Source: Candidatus Korobacter versatilis
GTDB lineage: Bacteria; Acidobacteriota; Terriglobia; Terriglobales; Acidobacteriaceae
Direction of reading: 5' to 3'
Assembly: GCA_016185395.1 (NCBI GenBank)
Contig: JACPNR010000004.1
Span: forward strand, 62,001-126,000
DNA length: 64,000 bases
Positions 49,246 through 57,273 of this stretch are shown here, piece by piece (the first letter of the stretch is position 1; each line of letters begins with the position of its first letter). The position numbers and the translations under genes were made by a program. The notes beneath the pieces were generated by a model. It saw nothing but the letters and a program-made list of their open reading frames with translations, did no database searches and was not told the DNA's origin.

Positions 49246-49251
49246 ATTCTA
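49246..49251 (-). promoter_or_regulatory. -10 element 6 nt upstream of the HAD gene
   Basis: The minus strand reads TAGAAT-CGAAAG-GTG, so the start site would coincide with the GTG start codon. The 14-nt word TAGAATCGAAAGGT is identical to the SRP RNA promoter region at 18217-18230. Confidence 0.45.
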
Positions 49252-49308
49252 CCGTGCAGTCCGCGCGCGGCCCGCCGTGATATATATGGCGCGACACTCG
49301 CCACCTTC

Positions 49309-50061
49309 ATGCTGGGATCTCTCTTCGGCTACGGCATCATTCTGCAGGTGTTCGCCGTGATCCATTGGGTGCGCCGCCGGCCGGACACTTTCTGGCTCTG
49401 GATCATCCTCATCGGCGGCGGCCTGGGCGCGCTCATCTACCTGGTGGCGGAAGCACTTCCCGACCTCTATCTGGTCGCGCCGACGTTCAAGGCGCTGGGC
49501 CGGGGCGGCCGCATCCGGCAGATGCGTACCGTCATCCTGGATAATCCAGCGCCCGGGAACTACGAAGAACTTGCCGACCTGCTACGGGACGACGGTGAGT
49601 TCGCCGAAGCGCGCGAGGCGTACGACCGCGCCATCACTTCGCGGACGACGAACGCGCATCCCTTTTACGGACGCGCGCTGTGCGCGCTCGATCTGGGGGA
49701 TTTTTCCGCCGCCGTTGGAGACCTGGAGCGCGTGCTAGCCATCGACAACAATTTCGACTACGGCCGCGCTGCCGGCCTCTACGCCCTGGCGCTGGCGCGC
49801 TCCGGACAGAACGAGCGCGCGGCGGCTGCGTTCGAGGATTCCACGCGTCTTTCGACGCTCTCCGAGACGCAATACAACTACGCCGTGTTTCTGCACATGC
49901 AGGGGCGCGAGCCGGAAGCGCGCGCATGGACAGGGAGGATCCTCGCGAAAAAAGCAACGCTGCCGCGGTATTTGAAGCGCCGCGAGCGCCCGTGGTTCCG
50001 CAAGGCCGCCGCGCTGTTGAAAGAGTTGCCGAACACGGAGGGCGCAGCCGCAGGGAAGTAG
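49309..50061 (+). CDS. PLDc_N-like membrane domain plus TPR protein
   Basis: 250 residues from ATG 49309. Two N-terminal helices (about 2-20 and 27-46) with VIHWVRRRPDTFWLWII resemble the PLDc_N membrane hairpin. About five TPR-like repeats follow (NYEELADLLRDDGEFAEAREAYDRA; HPFYGRALCALDLGDFSAAVGDLERVL; and so on). It is probably a membrane-bound scaffold facing the cytoplasm. A long upstream extension of the frame is antisense to the transglycosylase and HAD genes and was discarded. Partner unknown. Confidence 0.78.
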   Translation: MLGSLFGYGIILQVFAVIHWVRRRPDTFWLWIILIGGGLGALIYLVAEALPDLYLVAPTFKALGRGGRIRQMRTVILDNPAPGNYEELADLLRDDGEFAEAREAYDRAITSRTTNAHPFYGRALCALDLGDFSAAVGDLERVLAIDNNFDYGRAAGLYALALARSGQNERAAAAFEDSTRLSTLSETQYNYAVFLHMQGREPEARAWTGRILAKKATLPRYLKRRERPWFRKAAALLKELPNTEGAAAGK

Positions 50062-50085
50062 CGGGCCGCCGCTGTGACGGAAAAG

Positions 50086-50157
50086 ACCCCAACAAAGGAA
50101 GAGGGCAGGCGCCGGTGCAGCTTGCTTGGGGGTCGTGGCGCCTGCCCATATTGGGGT
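50086..50157 (-). terminator. Nested inverted repeat between the TPR and AmmeMemoRadiSam genes
   Basis: Outer arms ACCCCAA (50086-50092) and TTGGGGT (50151-50157) enclose inner arms GGGCAGGCGCC (50103-50113) and GGCGCCTGCCC (50137-50147), with a 23-nt loop. On the minus strand the outer arm is followed by CTTTTCC, so it could end the radical SAM gene. The large loop makes it atypical. Confidence 0.45.
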
Positions 50158-50205
50158 TCTGGTTACTTGAGTAGACGTACGCGGGCGGGAAAAGTTTCCA
50201 AAAAG

Positions 50206-51336
50206 TCAAGGGAGAGAGACGAGCCCGGTACGGGAGCGGGGCAGGAAGGGGCGGTCGCTGATCTGGCCGGCGAACTGCTTTGCCCAGCGTCCGGGCAGGG
50301 CGGTGGCACACTTCGGACACGTGCCTTGCGGCGTGAGGTGATATCCGGTAATGAGATAGCCGTGGCGCTCGATGAGCAGCTCGTGGCAGGTGTGGCAGCG
50401 CGTGTTCTCGAGATCGCCGACTCGCCCGGGCAGATTCCCCGCGTAGATGTAACGCAGGCCGGCTTGCTTGCCGATATCCGCGGCGCGGAGCAGGGTCTCG
50501 ACGGGAGTGTTGGGCGCCTCTTCCATCTTGTAATCGGAGTGGAAGGCGGTGACGTGCCAGGGAATGTCCGGCGAGACGCGGGCGAGAAAATCGGCAGCGC
50601 GCTGCAATTCACCCGACGAATCGTTGAAGCCGGGAATGATGAGGGTGACGATCTCCATCCAGAAACCCATGTCGTGCAGCGCGCGGATGGTCCTCAGGAT
50701 GGGCTCGATGCGTCCGCCGAGTTCCCGGTAGTGGCGATCGTCGAATGACTTCAGGTCGACCTTATACAGATCGATGTGCGGCCGGATGTACTCGAGAACC
50801 TGCGGCGTGCCATTCCCGTTCGAGACGAACCCGGTGACCAGTCCGGCGCGCTTCGCTTCCTTGAAGATGGCCACCGCCCACTCGCTGGTGATGAGCGGCT
50901 CGTTGTAGGTGGAGACGACGGCCCGCGCGCCGAGACGTAATGCGTCCGCGACGAGCGCCTCCGGTGACGCCTTGAGCGGTGGGGAGACGGCGCTGGGATC
51001 GCGCAAGGCCTGCGACGTGACCCAGTTCTGGCAGTAGCCGCAGTGCAGGTCGCATCCCAGCATGCCGAAGCTGTAGGCGAGCGCGCCCGGATAGGCGTGG
51101 AAGAATGGTTTCTTTTCGATAGGGTCGCACTGGACGCCGCCGACGTATCCCCAGGGCACGAGCAGTTTGCCGCCCAGGTTGAAGCGGACTTTGCAGACGC
51201 CGGCTTGTCCCTCGGCGATGGGACACTCGTGTCCACAGGAGTAGCAGCGGATGCGGTTCTTGTCGATCGGCGCCCAGAGTTCGCGCGCGCCTTCGCGCAC
51301 GTGCTCGTAGAGGACCTCTTTGAGGGTAGTAGCCAT
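50206..51336 (-). CDS. amrS: AmmeMemoRadiSam system radical SAM enzyme
   Basis: 376 residues. The radical SAM cluster motif is CDLHCGYC (Cys95, Cys99, Cys102). An N-terminal cysteine-rich segment (RCYSCGHECPIAEGQAGVC) and YVGGVQCDPIEKKPFFHAYP are typical of this pyruvate-formate-lyase-activase-like group. A C-terminal pair of CxxC sites (CHTCH, CPKC) may hold zinc. The name refers to co-occurrence with AMMECR1 and MEMO1 homologues; neither is in this window. The reaction is not established. It starts at ATG 51334-51336 after a repeat-free gap. Confidence 0.88.
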   Translation of the reverse strand: MATTLKEVLYEHVREGARELWAPIDKNRIRCYSCGHECPIAEGQAGVCKVRFNLGGKLLVPWGYVGGVQCDPIEKKPFFHAYPGALAYSFGMLGCDLHCGYCQNWVTSQALRDPSAVSPPLKASPEALVADALRLGARAVVSTYNEPLITSEWAVAIFKEAKRAGLVTGFVSNGNGTPQVLEYIRPHIDLYKVDLKSFDDRHYRELGGRIEPILRTIRALHDMGFWMEIVTLIIPGFNDSSGELQRAADFLARVSPDIPWHVTAFHSDYKMEEAPNTPVETLLRAADIGKQAGLRYIYAGNLPGRVGDLENTRCHTCHELLIERHGYLITGYHLTPQGTCPKCATALPGRWAKQFAGQISDRPFLPRSRTGLVSLP

Positions 51337-51395
51337 GCCACGCCTACATAGATTTTACGCCGGGCAGGAACCAGCACAGCGGCTGGGAAGCGGCG

Positions 51396-52838
51396 CTAGT
51401 CCTTCCGGGTGGCGCGTGGCTGCCGGGCGCGGCGATCGCCGACCCAACCTTCCTTGATGACCTGGCGTCCGCGGCCGATGGCAAGCGCTTCCGCAGGAAC
51501 GCTTTCGGTGATGCATGACCCAGCGCCGACGTACGCATCTTTTCCGATGCGCACCGGCGCGACCAGGGTGGAGTCGGAGCCGATGAAGGCGCCGTCGTCG
51601 ATCACCGTGCCGTGTTTCTCCGCGCCGTCATAGTTGCAGGTGATAGTGCCGGCGCCGATGTTGACATTGTCGCCGATGGCGGCGTCGCCGAGGTAGGTGA
51701 GATGGTTCGCCTTGGAGCCCTTGCCGACGCGCGCCTTCTTGGTCTCGACGAAGTTGCCGATGTGCGCGCCTTCGCCGATCTCCGAATCCGGGCGGAGATG
51801 AGAGTACGGACCGACCGTCGCGCCACGGGCGATGCGGGAGCGGTCCACGATGCAGCCGTTGCGGATGGTAACGCCAGCGGCGAGCTCAGAATCACTGATG
51901 ACAGAATACGAACGGATGCGGCAGTCCGGGCCGATGCGAGTCGTCCCGAGTAACTGGACAAACGGCTCGATGACCGTGTCCGCACCGACTTCGACGGCGG
52001 CGTCGATGACGCAGGTCTCGGGACGGTAGATGGTGACGCCCACGGACATCAGCGCGGCGGCTTTCTGCGCGCGCACATCGGCATCGAGCTGGACCAACTC
52101 CGCGACGGTGTTCGCGCCGAGTACTTCGCTTGCGCGTCCGGCCGGGAGCGCGAGGACGCGTTGCTTCGCTTTGCCCAGCAACGCGGCCATGTCGGTGAGA
52201 TAGAACTCGCGGTGCGCGTTGGCGGTCTTCAGCTTGTCGACGTGGCGATAAAGCGGCTTGGTCTCGAACGCGTAAATGCCGGAGTTGATCTCGCGCGCAG
52301 AGTGCTGCGCTTTGGTGAGGGCTTTGGCTTCGACGATGGCAGCGATCTCAGCTCCTTTGGCGCGCAGCACACGGCCGTAGCCGCCGGGGTCGGCGGGCAT
52401 GGCGGTCAGCACCGTCATGGCGGCGCGGCGCTTCTGGTGGAAGTCGCGGACGCGGCGGATGGTTTCCGCACGAATGAGTGGCACGTCACCGGAAAGCACC
52501 AGCACGTGCTTGTACTTGCTGATGGCGTCGCGCGCGACTTTGATGGCGTGTCCGGTGCCGCGCTGCTCTTTCTGCAGGATGAACGAGACGCCGGTATCGG
52601 CCACCGCCGCGCGGACCTTCTCGGCTTCGTGTCCGATGATGACGTAGATGTCTTTGGGGTCAGCGACCTGCGCGGCCGCAGCAATCACGTGAGCCAGCAG
52701 CGGCTTGCCGCCAATCTCGTGCAGCACCTTTGGGCGCTTCGACTTAAGGCGCGTCCCTTTACCTGCAGCCAGGATGGCGATGGCGAAGGCACGACGTTGA
52801 GCGGCGGCCGCGGTCGCGCGGCCGGAAGCTTGCCTCAT
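51396..52838 (-). CDS. glmU: Bifunctional N-acetylglucosamine-1-phosphate uridyltransferase / glucosamine-1-phosphate acetyltransferase
   Basis: 480 residues. It makes UDP-GlcNAc for peptidoglycan and LPS. The N-terminal pyrophosphorylase domain (about 18-250) has LAAGKGTRLKSKRPKVLHEI and EQRGTGHA. The C-terminal left-handed beta-helix (about 270-460) shows hexapeptide repeats and the acetyltransferase segment NFVETKKARVGKGSKANHLTY. Ten or more extra residues precede the canonical start, rich in Ala and Arg. The Arg-rich C-terminal tail is also longer than usual. Confidence 0.95.
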   Translation of the reverse strand: MRQASGRATAAAAQRRAFAIAILAAGKGTRLKSKRPKVLHEIGGKPLLAHVIAAAAQVADPKDIYVIIGHEAEKVRAAVADTGVSFILQKEQRGTGHAIKVARDAISKYKHVLVLSGDVPLIRAETIRRVRDFHQKRRAAMTVLTAMPADPGGYGRVLRAKGAEIAAIVEAKALTKAQHSAREINSGIYAFETKPLYRHVDKLKTANAHREFYLTDMAALLGKAKQRVLALPAGRASEVLGANTVAELVQLDADVRAQKAAALMSVGVTIYRPETCVIDAAVEVGADTVIEPFVQLLGTTRIGPDCRIRSYSVISDSELAAGVTIRNGCIVDRSRIARGATVGPYSHLRPDSEIGEGAHIGNFVETKKARVGKGSKANHLTYLGDAAIGDNVNIGAGTITCNYDGAEKHGTVIDDGAFIGSDSTLVAPVRIGKDAYVGAGSCITESVPAEALAIGRGRQVIKEGWVGDRRARQPRATRKD

Positions 52839-52847
52839 ACGCTTTCT

Positions 52848-52853
52848 ATACTA
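52848..52853 (-). promoter_or_regulatory. -10-like hexamer directly upstream of glmU
   Basis: The minus strand reads TAGTAT, 9 nt before the glmU ATG. The intervening AGAAAG could serve weakly as a ribosome binding site instead. Confidence 0.3.
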
Positions 52854-52918
52854 CCGCGAGGGTGCGGATTTCTGGACCAATGGGCGCGAGGCGGACAGTC
52901 GCCCGCTCGCGGAAAACG

Positions 52919-53908
52919 TCAATGTCGGCCCGGATGCCTGAAGCCATGGCCTCCGCCGTAGCCGTAGCCAAATCCGCGTCCCCCAAAGGGGCCGAATCGA
53001 GGGGAGGGGAAATGCACAAAAAAAGCTGGAGCGCGATAGCGCGGTGTGTAGTAGCCGTAAGGGTAAAGCGGATAGTAGAGGGGGAGACGTGGATAGTAAA
53101 CCGATGGCGGGTAGTAAACCGATGGCGGGTAGTAAACCGATGGCGGATAGTAAACCGATGGTGGGTAGTAAACCGATGGCGGGTATGCGGGTGGCGGCGC
53201 CACGTATCGCTGCTGTGGATAAGACTGTGGTGCGGCGTCGCCATATGCGCCATATGTCTGTGCGCTGACCGGTTGAAAGGCAGCTTGGCTCTGGCTGGTC
53301 GAGACAGGGACAGGGACCGCCAGCCGGAAATCGAGCATGGTCTCGGCCGGCAGTATGGTCGGCCGGCCGCGCGTGGAAAGAATCGAGAGGATGCCGGCGG
53401 CTGCCCCGGCGCCCGCCCCGATGCCTGCTCCCGCTCCGCCGCCCGCGATCGCGCCGACAGCAGCACCGGCTCCGGTTGTACCGGCAATCACGGTCGCGTC
53501 CTGGCCGCGCGAAGCGCCCGCCGAAGCCCGAACCAATTGCGTCTTGACCGGCACAACAGTCCCGTCGGCGAGCGTCAGCTCGCGGATGTCCAGCCCGAGT
53601 TGGGAAACGCCTTTCACGCGACCCGCGCGTTCAGCGAGCGCCACTGTGCCGGTGACGGTCTGCCCGGGATAAGCCACTACCCACCCGTTGGCGACGAGAG
53701 GTTGCTGCAAAGTGGCGGTGAAGGCGTCTCCGGGGCGGTTCTGGTCGCTCGACAACCAGCCGTTTAACCGGACCGAGATCATCGTGCCGGGTGCGAGCGT
53801 GATTTCGGGCGGCGGCGTGGCTTGGCCGACTGCGCCTATCGTGATAAGAAGAGAGAGAGCAAGGAAAAGAGATGCCTTTGGATAGAAACTGCTCATGCTG
53901 GCTGACAT
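52919..53908 (-). CDS. Secreted Gly-zipper protein with YPPSVY tandem repeats
   Basis: 329 residues. A perfect AGGAGG site lies 4 nt before ATG 53906-53908. Signal peptide about 1-29. Residues about 35-125 are a beta-rich domain (LAPGTMISVRLNGWLSS, GDAFTATLQQPLV, YPGQTVTGTV), seen in acidobacterial envelope proteins. A glycine-zipper helix (about 140-170, GAAVGAIAGGGAGAGIGAGA) suggests membrane insertion or oligomerisation. Then comes a Tyr/Pro-rich region with five YPPSVY units and a Gly/Phe/Tyr/His-rich C-terminus. Its function is unknown; a structural envelope role is plausible. Confidence 0.75.
   Translation of the reverse strand: MSASMSSFYPKASLFLALSLLITIGAVGQATPPPEITLAPGTMISVRLNGWLSSDQNRPGDAFTATLQQPLVANGWVVAYPGQTVTGTVALAERAGRVKGVSQLGLDIRELTLADGTVVPVKTQLVRASAGASRGQDATVIAGTTGAGAAVGAIAGGGAGAGIGAGAGAAAGILSILSTRGRPTILPAETMLDFRLAVPVPVSTSQSQAAFQPVSAQTYGAYGDAAPQSYPQQRYVAPPPAYPPSVYYPPSVYYPPSVYYPPSVYYPPSVYYPRLPLYYPLYPYGYYTPRYRAPAFFVHFPSPRFGPFGGRGFGYGYGGGHGFRHPGRH
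53091..53180. repeat. Five tandem 18-bp repeats inside the secreted Gly-zipper gene
   Basis: Consensus unit GGGTAGTAAACCGATGGC (plus strand), five head-to-tail copies with only G/A and C/T single-base differences. Each copy encodes the hexapeptide YPPSVY on the minus strand. There are no spacers, so it is not CRISPR. Expect copy-number variation between strains. Confidence 0.9.
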
Positions 53909-54041
53909 AGAGCCTCCTAGCCCTGTCCCACATGGGACCAGCGCGGACCAGGCAGCGGCGCACTCCCACTACCTAGTTAGGGCAACACCATCGTAGCTGA
54001 AAAGTTGCTGTGCCGGGCCAAGGATTCAAATGTGGGAGGCC

Positions 54042-55097
54042 TCAGATGGCGCGCGCCTGCTGATGGTCGCGCGCTGCCAATGCGAGCAGCGCCTGCGCCA
54101 CGCGCTCGGTGGCGTGGCGGGCGACGCCATCCTCTTCCAAAAGGAAGTCGCCGGTCAGAACGCGCAGATCAAGAGCGCGGAAGCCTTCCGGATCCACCGC
54201 GATGGGCGTTTGACCTTCCTCAGCATACTTGGCGCGCAGGGCAGCGGAGACCGGGCGGTCATTGACGAGGGCCACGTCGAACAGACGTTTGGCAGCCGCA
54301 TGCATATACATCGCGAGGACGTGGTCCGCGGCGGTGAGGCCGAGGCTCTCGTTCGCCTGCGTCATCAGATTGCAGACGAAGACCTTGAGGGCGTGCGATT
54401 TGGCGATGGCGTCGACCACGCCGTGCACAAGAAGATTCGGTATCAACGAAGTGAAGAGTGAGCCGGGCCCGATGGTGATGAGGTCGGCGCTGGCGATGGC
54501 GGCGAGCGTTTCCGGCAGAGGCTGCGCATCTTTTGGGACCATGCGCAGTTCGACGATGCGCTGCTTGCTGGCGGTGATGTTGGTCTCGCCGGAGACCTCC
54601 GAACCGTCGTTCATTTGAGCGACGAGCTGGACGTTGGCCGTGGTCGAAGGGACGATGAGCCCGCGCGTGGCGAGGATGGCGCTGGAGAGCTCGACGGCCT
54701 TGGCGAAGTCACCGGTGACGGCGGTGAGCGCGGTGACGAAGAGGTTGCCGAAGCTATGGCCTTCGAGACCGGCGCCTTGCGTAAAGCGATACTGGAAAAG
54801 TTTGGAGAGCAGGGCCTCGTCTTCGGAGAGAGCGACGATGCAGTTGCGGATGTCGCCGGGCGGCAGGATGTTGAACTCTTTGCGGAGGCGTCCGCTGGAG
54901 CCGCCGTCGTCAGTGACGGTGACGACGGCGGTGAGGCTGCCGATGGCAGGCGCGCCGGTGGCGGGGGCCTGGCCCGGCGCGACCACGTAGCGCTTCAATC
55001 CCTTGAGCAGCGTCGAGAGCCCGGTGCCGCCGCCGATGGCGACGACACGCAACGGGCGCAGGCCACCCGCGGGGCGCTCGTTTTTCGGGGAACTCAT
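54042..55097 (-). CDS. YvcK/CofD-like protein (gluconeogenesis factor family)
   Basis: 351 residues. The N-terminus VVAIGGGTGLSTLLKGLKRY and the TVTDDGGSSGRLR motif define the CofD/YvcK family. FGNLFVTALTAVTGDF and TIGPGSLFTSLIPNLLV further support YvcK, a UDP-sugar-binding protein needed for cell shape on gluconeogenic carbon sources. A true CofD (F420 synthesis) is less likely, as no F420 genes are near. The gene starts 10 bp downstream of the Lys-rich TPR gene stop, so they form one transcript. Confidence 0.88.
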   Translation of the reverse strand: MSSPKNERPAGGLRPLRVVAIGGGTGLSTLLKGLKRYVVAPGQAPATGAPAIGSLTAVVTVTDDGGSSGRLRKEFNILPPGDIRNCIVALSEDEALLSKLFQYRFTQGAGLEGHSFGNLFVTALTAVTGDFAKAVELSSAILATRGLIVPSTTANVQLVAQMNDGSEVSGETNITASKQRIVELRMVPKDAQPLPETLAAIASADLITIGPGSLFTSLIPNLLVHGVVDAIAKSHALKVFVCNLMTQANESLGLTAADHVLAMYMHAAAKRLFDVALVNDRPVSAALRAKYAEEGQTPIAVDPEGFRALDLRVLTGDFLLEEDGVARHATERVAQALLALAARDHQQARAI

Positions 55098-55107
55098 AGC
55101 GGAGATC

Positions 55108-55764
55108 CTATCGGCTGCGTGACCCGGAAGTCGCCATCGGAGAGGGCTCCGACGCCTCGGGATACAGCAACTCGGTGAAGCGCGGATCGTCGGCGAGGTT
55201 GTGGAAGTCGGTGTCGTTGCGCGCCTGCAAGCGGTTCATCGAGTTCATCTTGATGGCCGTGGCGAGGTAGCGCAGCGCGTCTTCCGGCTTGTGCATCAGG
55301 CAGGAAAGAGCGGCCAGCCCGTAGACGGCGTAGTCGGCCTTGGGCGATTGCTTCTGGATCTTCTCGAGGTGGGAGCGCGCTTCGTCATAGTTGCCGGCGT
55401 TCATCAGCGAGACGGCGAAGTCGTAATGCTCCTCCGGCGTCTTGAAGGAGGTGGAAGTGCGGGCGAGCTGCTGATTGCAGCTGTTGAGGTGGACGGCGGC
55501 GCGATCGGCGAGTTCGCGGCTCGCGCCTTTCACCACTTTCTCAAGGAATCCCTTGGCGCGCTCGAACTTGTGCTCCTGCATCGCCTTGAGTCCGGCCTCA
55601 TAATTTTGCACAGCCTGTGCAAAACGCGGCTCTTCGCTGAAGTTCGGACGCGGCGGAGGCGGGGGCGGGGCGGCAGCGCCGCGCCTTTTTGATAAAGCTT
55701 TCCCTTTTGTTTTCTTTGACTTGGCAGACGAGGCTTTAACCTTTGCTGCCGCTTTCTTCTTCAT
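55108..55764 (-). CDS. Lys/Ala-rich TPR-like protein
   Basis: 218 residues from ATG 55762-55764, chosen for the GGAAGAG ribosome binding site 7 nt upstream. An earlier ATG at 55824 would add 20 residues. The first 45 residues are highly basic (KKKAAAKVKASSAKSKKTKG) with a polyproline run, suggesting nucleic-acid or anionic-surface binding. The rest has TPR-like helices (RFAQAVQNYEAGLKAMQEHK, EHYDFAVSLMNAGNYDEARS, DYAVYGLAALSCLMHKPEDA). No signal peptide. It is upstream of the yvcK-like gene in one transcript. Function unknown. Confidence 0.72.
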   Translation of the reverse strand: MKKKAAAKVKASSAKSKKTKGKALSKRRGAAAPPPPPPRPNFSEEPRFAQAVQNYEAGLKAMQEHKFERAKGFLEKVVKGASRELADRAAVHLNSCNQQLARTSTSFKTPEEHYDFAVSLMNAGNYDEARSHLEKIQKQSPKADYAVYGLAALSCLMHKPEDALRYLATAIKMNSMNRLQARNDTDFHNLADDPRFTELLYPEASEPSPMATSGSRSR

Positions 55765-55886
55765 CTGGTTGCTCTTCCGTGAAGCTACGTGCGCGGGACC
55801 CATCCACAGGGCTGTGGAAATCAACCAACGACGCTCTGGGAGAACGTGTTATACGCGGAACGTTCGCTGCGAGTCAAATGGGCAAG

Positions 55887-55913
55887 AAAACGGGCGCGGT
55901 CGTGGCCGCGCCC
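55887..55913 (-). terminator. Terminator after the CYCXC protein gene
   Basis: On the minus strand: GGGCGCGG-CCACGA-CCGCGCCC followed by GTTTTCTTG. It lies 20 bp downstream of the CYCXC stop. Confidence 0.75.
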
Positions 55914-55933
55914 TGCGATGCCGAAGACTCCTG

Positions 55934-56386
55934 CTACTGGATCTGGTCTGCGGTCTCCAGATTCACGTTCTCGTAGTCCTTGCTCATGATGCCCTGGCGG
56001 ATCTGCGCTGCCGTTTTGCCCTTCTTCGCCTGCTGATAGGTGTAGTACGTCTCCTTCAAGCAGATGCCGCAGTTGGCACCATGCGCCGACTCGAAACAGG
56101 AGCGCAGGCTGGTGTGTCCGTGACCTTTGTCGCAGTGGCAGTAGCACGGCTGCTGGTAAAGGGTCTTGTCCACCTTAGCCGCGAGCGTGTACGCGTGCCG
56201 TTGGTACGCATACTGCACGCCAGAACCGGTGACCTGGTCGGGACGGAGGATGGCTGGAAGCTTTTCGCCTTTCGCCGGCGGTGCCGAATGGAAGGCCGGC
56301 GTGTCGTCGACCCACTGGGCCGACATGCTGACGGCGAACAGCGATACGAAGAGCGCGGTTGCCGCACGAAGGATGATGCGCTTCAT
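55934..56386 (-). CDS. CYCXC family secreted cysteine-rich protein
   Basis: 150 residues from ATG 56384-56386, which has an AGGAG site and starts a signal peptide (KRIILRAATALFVSLFAVSM); an upstream ATG adds 20 residues without function. The mature chain has CYCHCDKGHGHTSLRSCFES, then GANCGICLKE, matching the PCYCGC/CYCXC domain, a probable metal- or redox-active site with Cys and His ligands. Some family members carry selenocysteine; here all positions are Cys. It is transcribed alone. Confidence 0.8.
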   Translation of the reverse strand: MKRIILRAATALFVSLFAVSMSAQWVDDTPAFHSAPPAKGEKLPAILRPDQVTGSGVQYAYQRHAYTLAAKVDKTLYQQPCYCHCDKGHGHTSLRSCFESAHGANCGICLKETYYTYQQAKKGKTAAQIRQGIMSKDYENVNLETADQIQ

Positions 56387-56504
56387 AAAAGGGAACTCCT
56401 GCGGTTTATTGTACCGAACCTGGCCGGATTTTTGGAGGCTGTTCATTCAGATGCACGATCCGGGCAAAGGTAACGGTTAGACCATGACGGGGTCCAATCC
56501 GTAC

Positions 56505-56510
56505 TAGAAT
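56505..56510 (+). promoter_or_regulatory. -10 element directly upstream of lepB
   Basis: TAGAAT ends 11 nt before the lepB ATG, giving a leader of only about 4-5 nt. No good Shine-Dalgarno sequence lies between. Confidence 0.35.
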
Positions 56511-56521
56511 CGTGGCAAGCG

Positions 56522-57094
56522 ATGTCGCCGATGGAGCCCGTTTCCCAACCCGTGGTGTCCCCGGTGCCACCACCCCGCAGGGCGTGGGGAACGCTGCGCG
56601 TGTGGGTGCGGGACCTGGTCATCTCGGCGGTCGTCTCCGCCTTCATCATCATGTTCCTGTACCAGCCGGTGAAGGTCGAGGGGACGAGCATGCTCCCCGG
56701 GCTCGAAGACCAGGAACGCATCTTCATCAATAAGTTCGTCTATAAGTTCGAATCCATCGAACGCGGCGACATCGTGGTATTCCATTACCCGCGCGATCCG
56801 CAAAAGAGTTACATCAAGCGCGTGATCGGCGTTGCCGGCGACCACATCCTGATCCGCAAAGGATATGTGTACGTGAACGGCAGGCTGCTCTCCGAGCCGT
56901 ATGTGCCGGTGGCGTACTTCGATCCGCGGTCGTATCCGGAAGAGGTCGTGCCGGAGGGCGCGTTCTACGTGCTCGGCGACCACCGCACGATGTCCAACGA
57001 CTCGCGGGATTTCGGTCCGGTGGACGCGGAGTTCATCTATGGCAAGGCCGTGTTCGTGTATTGGCCGGTGGGGAAGGTCGGCGTTTTGCGCTGA
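56522..57094 (+). CDS. lepB: Signal peptidase I
   Basis: 190 residues. It removes signal peptides from secreted preproteins at the outer face of the inner membrane. A single N-terminal helix (about 30-48) anchors the catalytic domain. Catalytic Ser56 lies in GTSMLPG and Lys99 in YIKRVIGVAGD. Box E GDHRTMSNDSRDFGPV is present. A Pro-rich cytoplasmic start of about 20 residues precedes the helix. An alternative ATG (codon 4) is possible. Confidence 0.95.
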   Translation: MSPMEPVSQPVVSPVPPPRRAWGTLRVWVRDLVISAVVSAFIIMFLYQPVKVEGTSMLPGLEDQERIFINKFVYKFESIERGDIVVFHYPRDPQKSYIKRVIGVAGDHILIRKGYVYVNGRLLSEPYVPVAYFDPRSYPEEVVPEGAFYVLGDHRTMSNDSRDFGPVDAEFIYGKAVFVYWPVGKVGVLR

Positions 57095-57099
57095 AACCC

Positions 57100-57190
57100 T
57101 TAACCACGAAGGACACGAAGGTTCACTAAGGTTCTTCCGCAAGGTCTCTTCTAAATCCCCTTCGTGATACTTGGTGCCCTTCGTGGTTAA
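57100..57190. repeat. CCACGAAGG inverted repeat element between lepB and carA
   Basis: The left arm TTAACCACGAAGGACACGAA (57100-57119) and right arm GTGCCCTTCGTGGTTAA (57174-57190) face each other with internal related units (CCTTCGTGATACTTGG). This CCACGAAGG family is an extragenic repeat found in several environmental phyla. It could also fold as a weak terminator for lepB, but there is no T-run. Confidence 0.65.
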
Positions 57191-57240
57191 CGCTTCTTGT
57201 TTTCCACAGTCCCTGCCTAGCTCGTCCCCTCGTGCTCTGT

Positions 57241-57246
57241 TAGAAT
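57241..57246 (+). promoter_or_regulatory. -10-like element of the carAB operon
   Basis: TAGAAT, 27 nt before the carA ATG, with a CGGAG ribosome binding site in between. The -35 is weak. Confidence 0.35.
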
Positions 57247-57273
57247 CACTAAAATCCACTCCTCGGAGACCGC

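Noticed and set aside
47683..49308. Upstream extension of the TPR protein frame
   Set aside because: Antisense to the lytic transglycosylase and HAD genes; the true start is ATG 49309, at the membrane hairpin.
53091..53180. Possible CRISPR array
   Set aside because: Repeats are contiguous 18-bp units without spacers and encode a repeated hexapeptide in frame.
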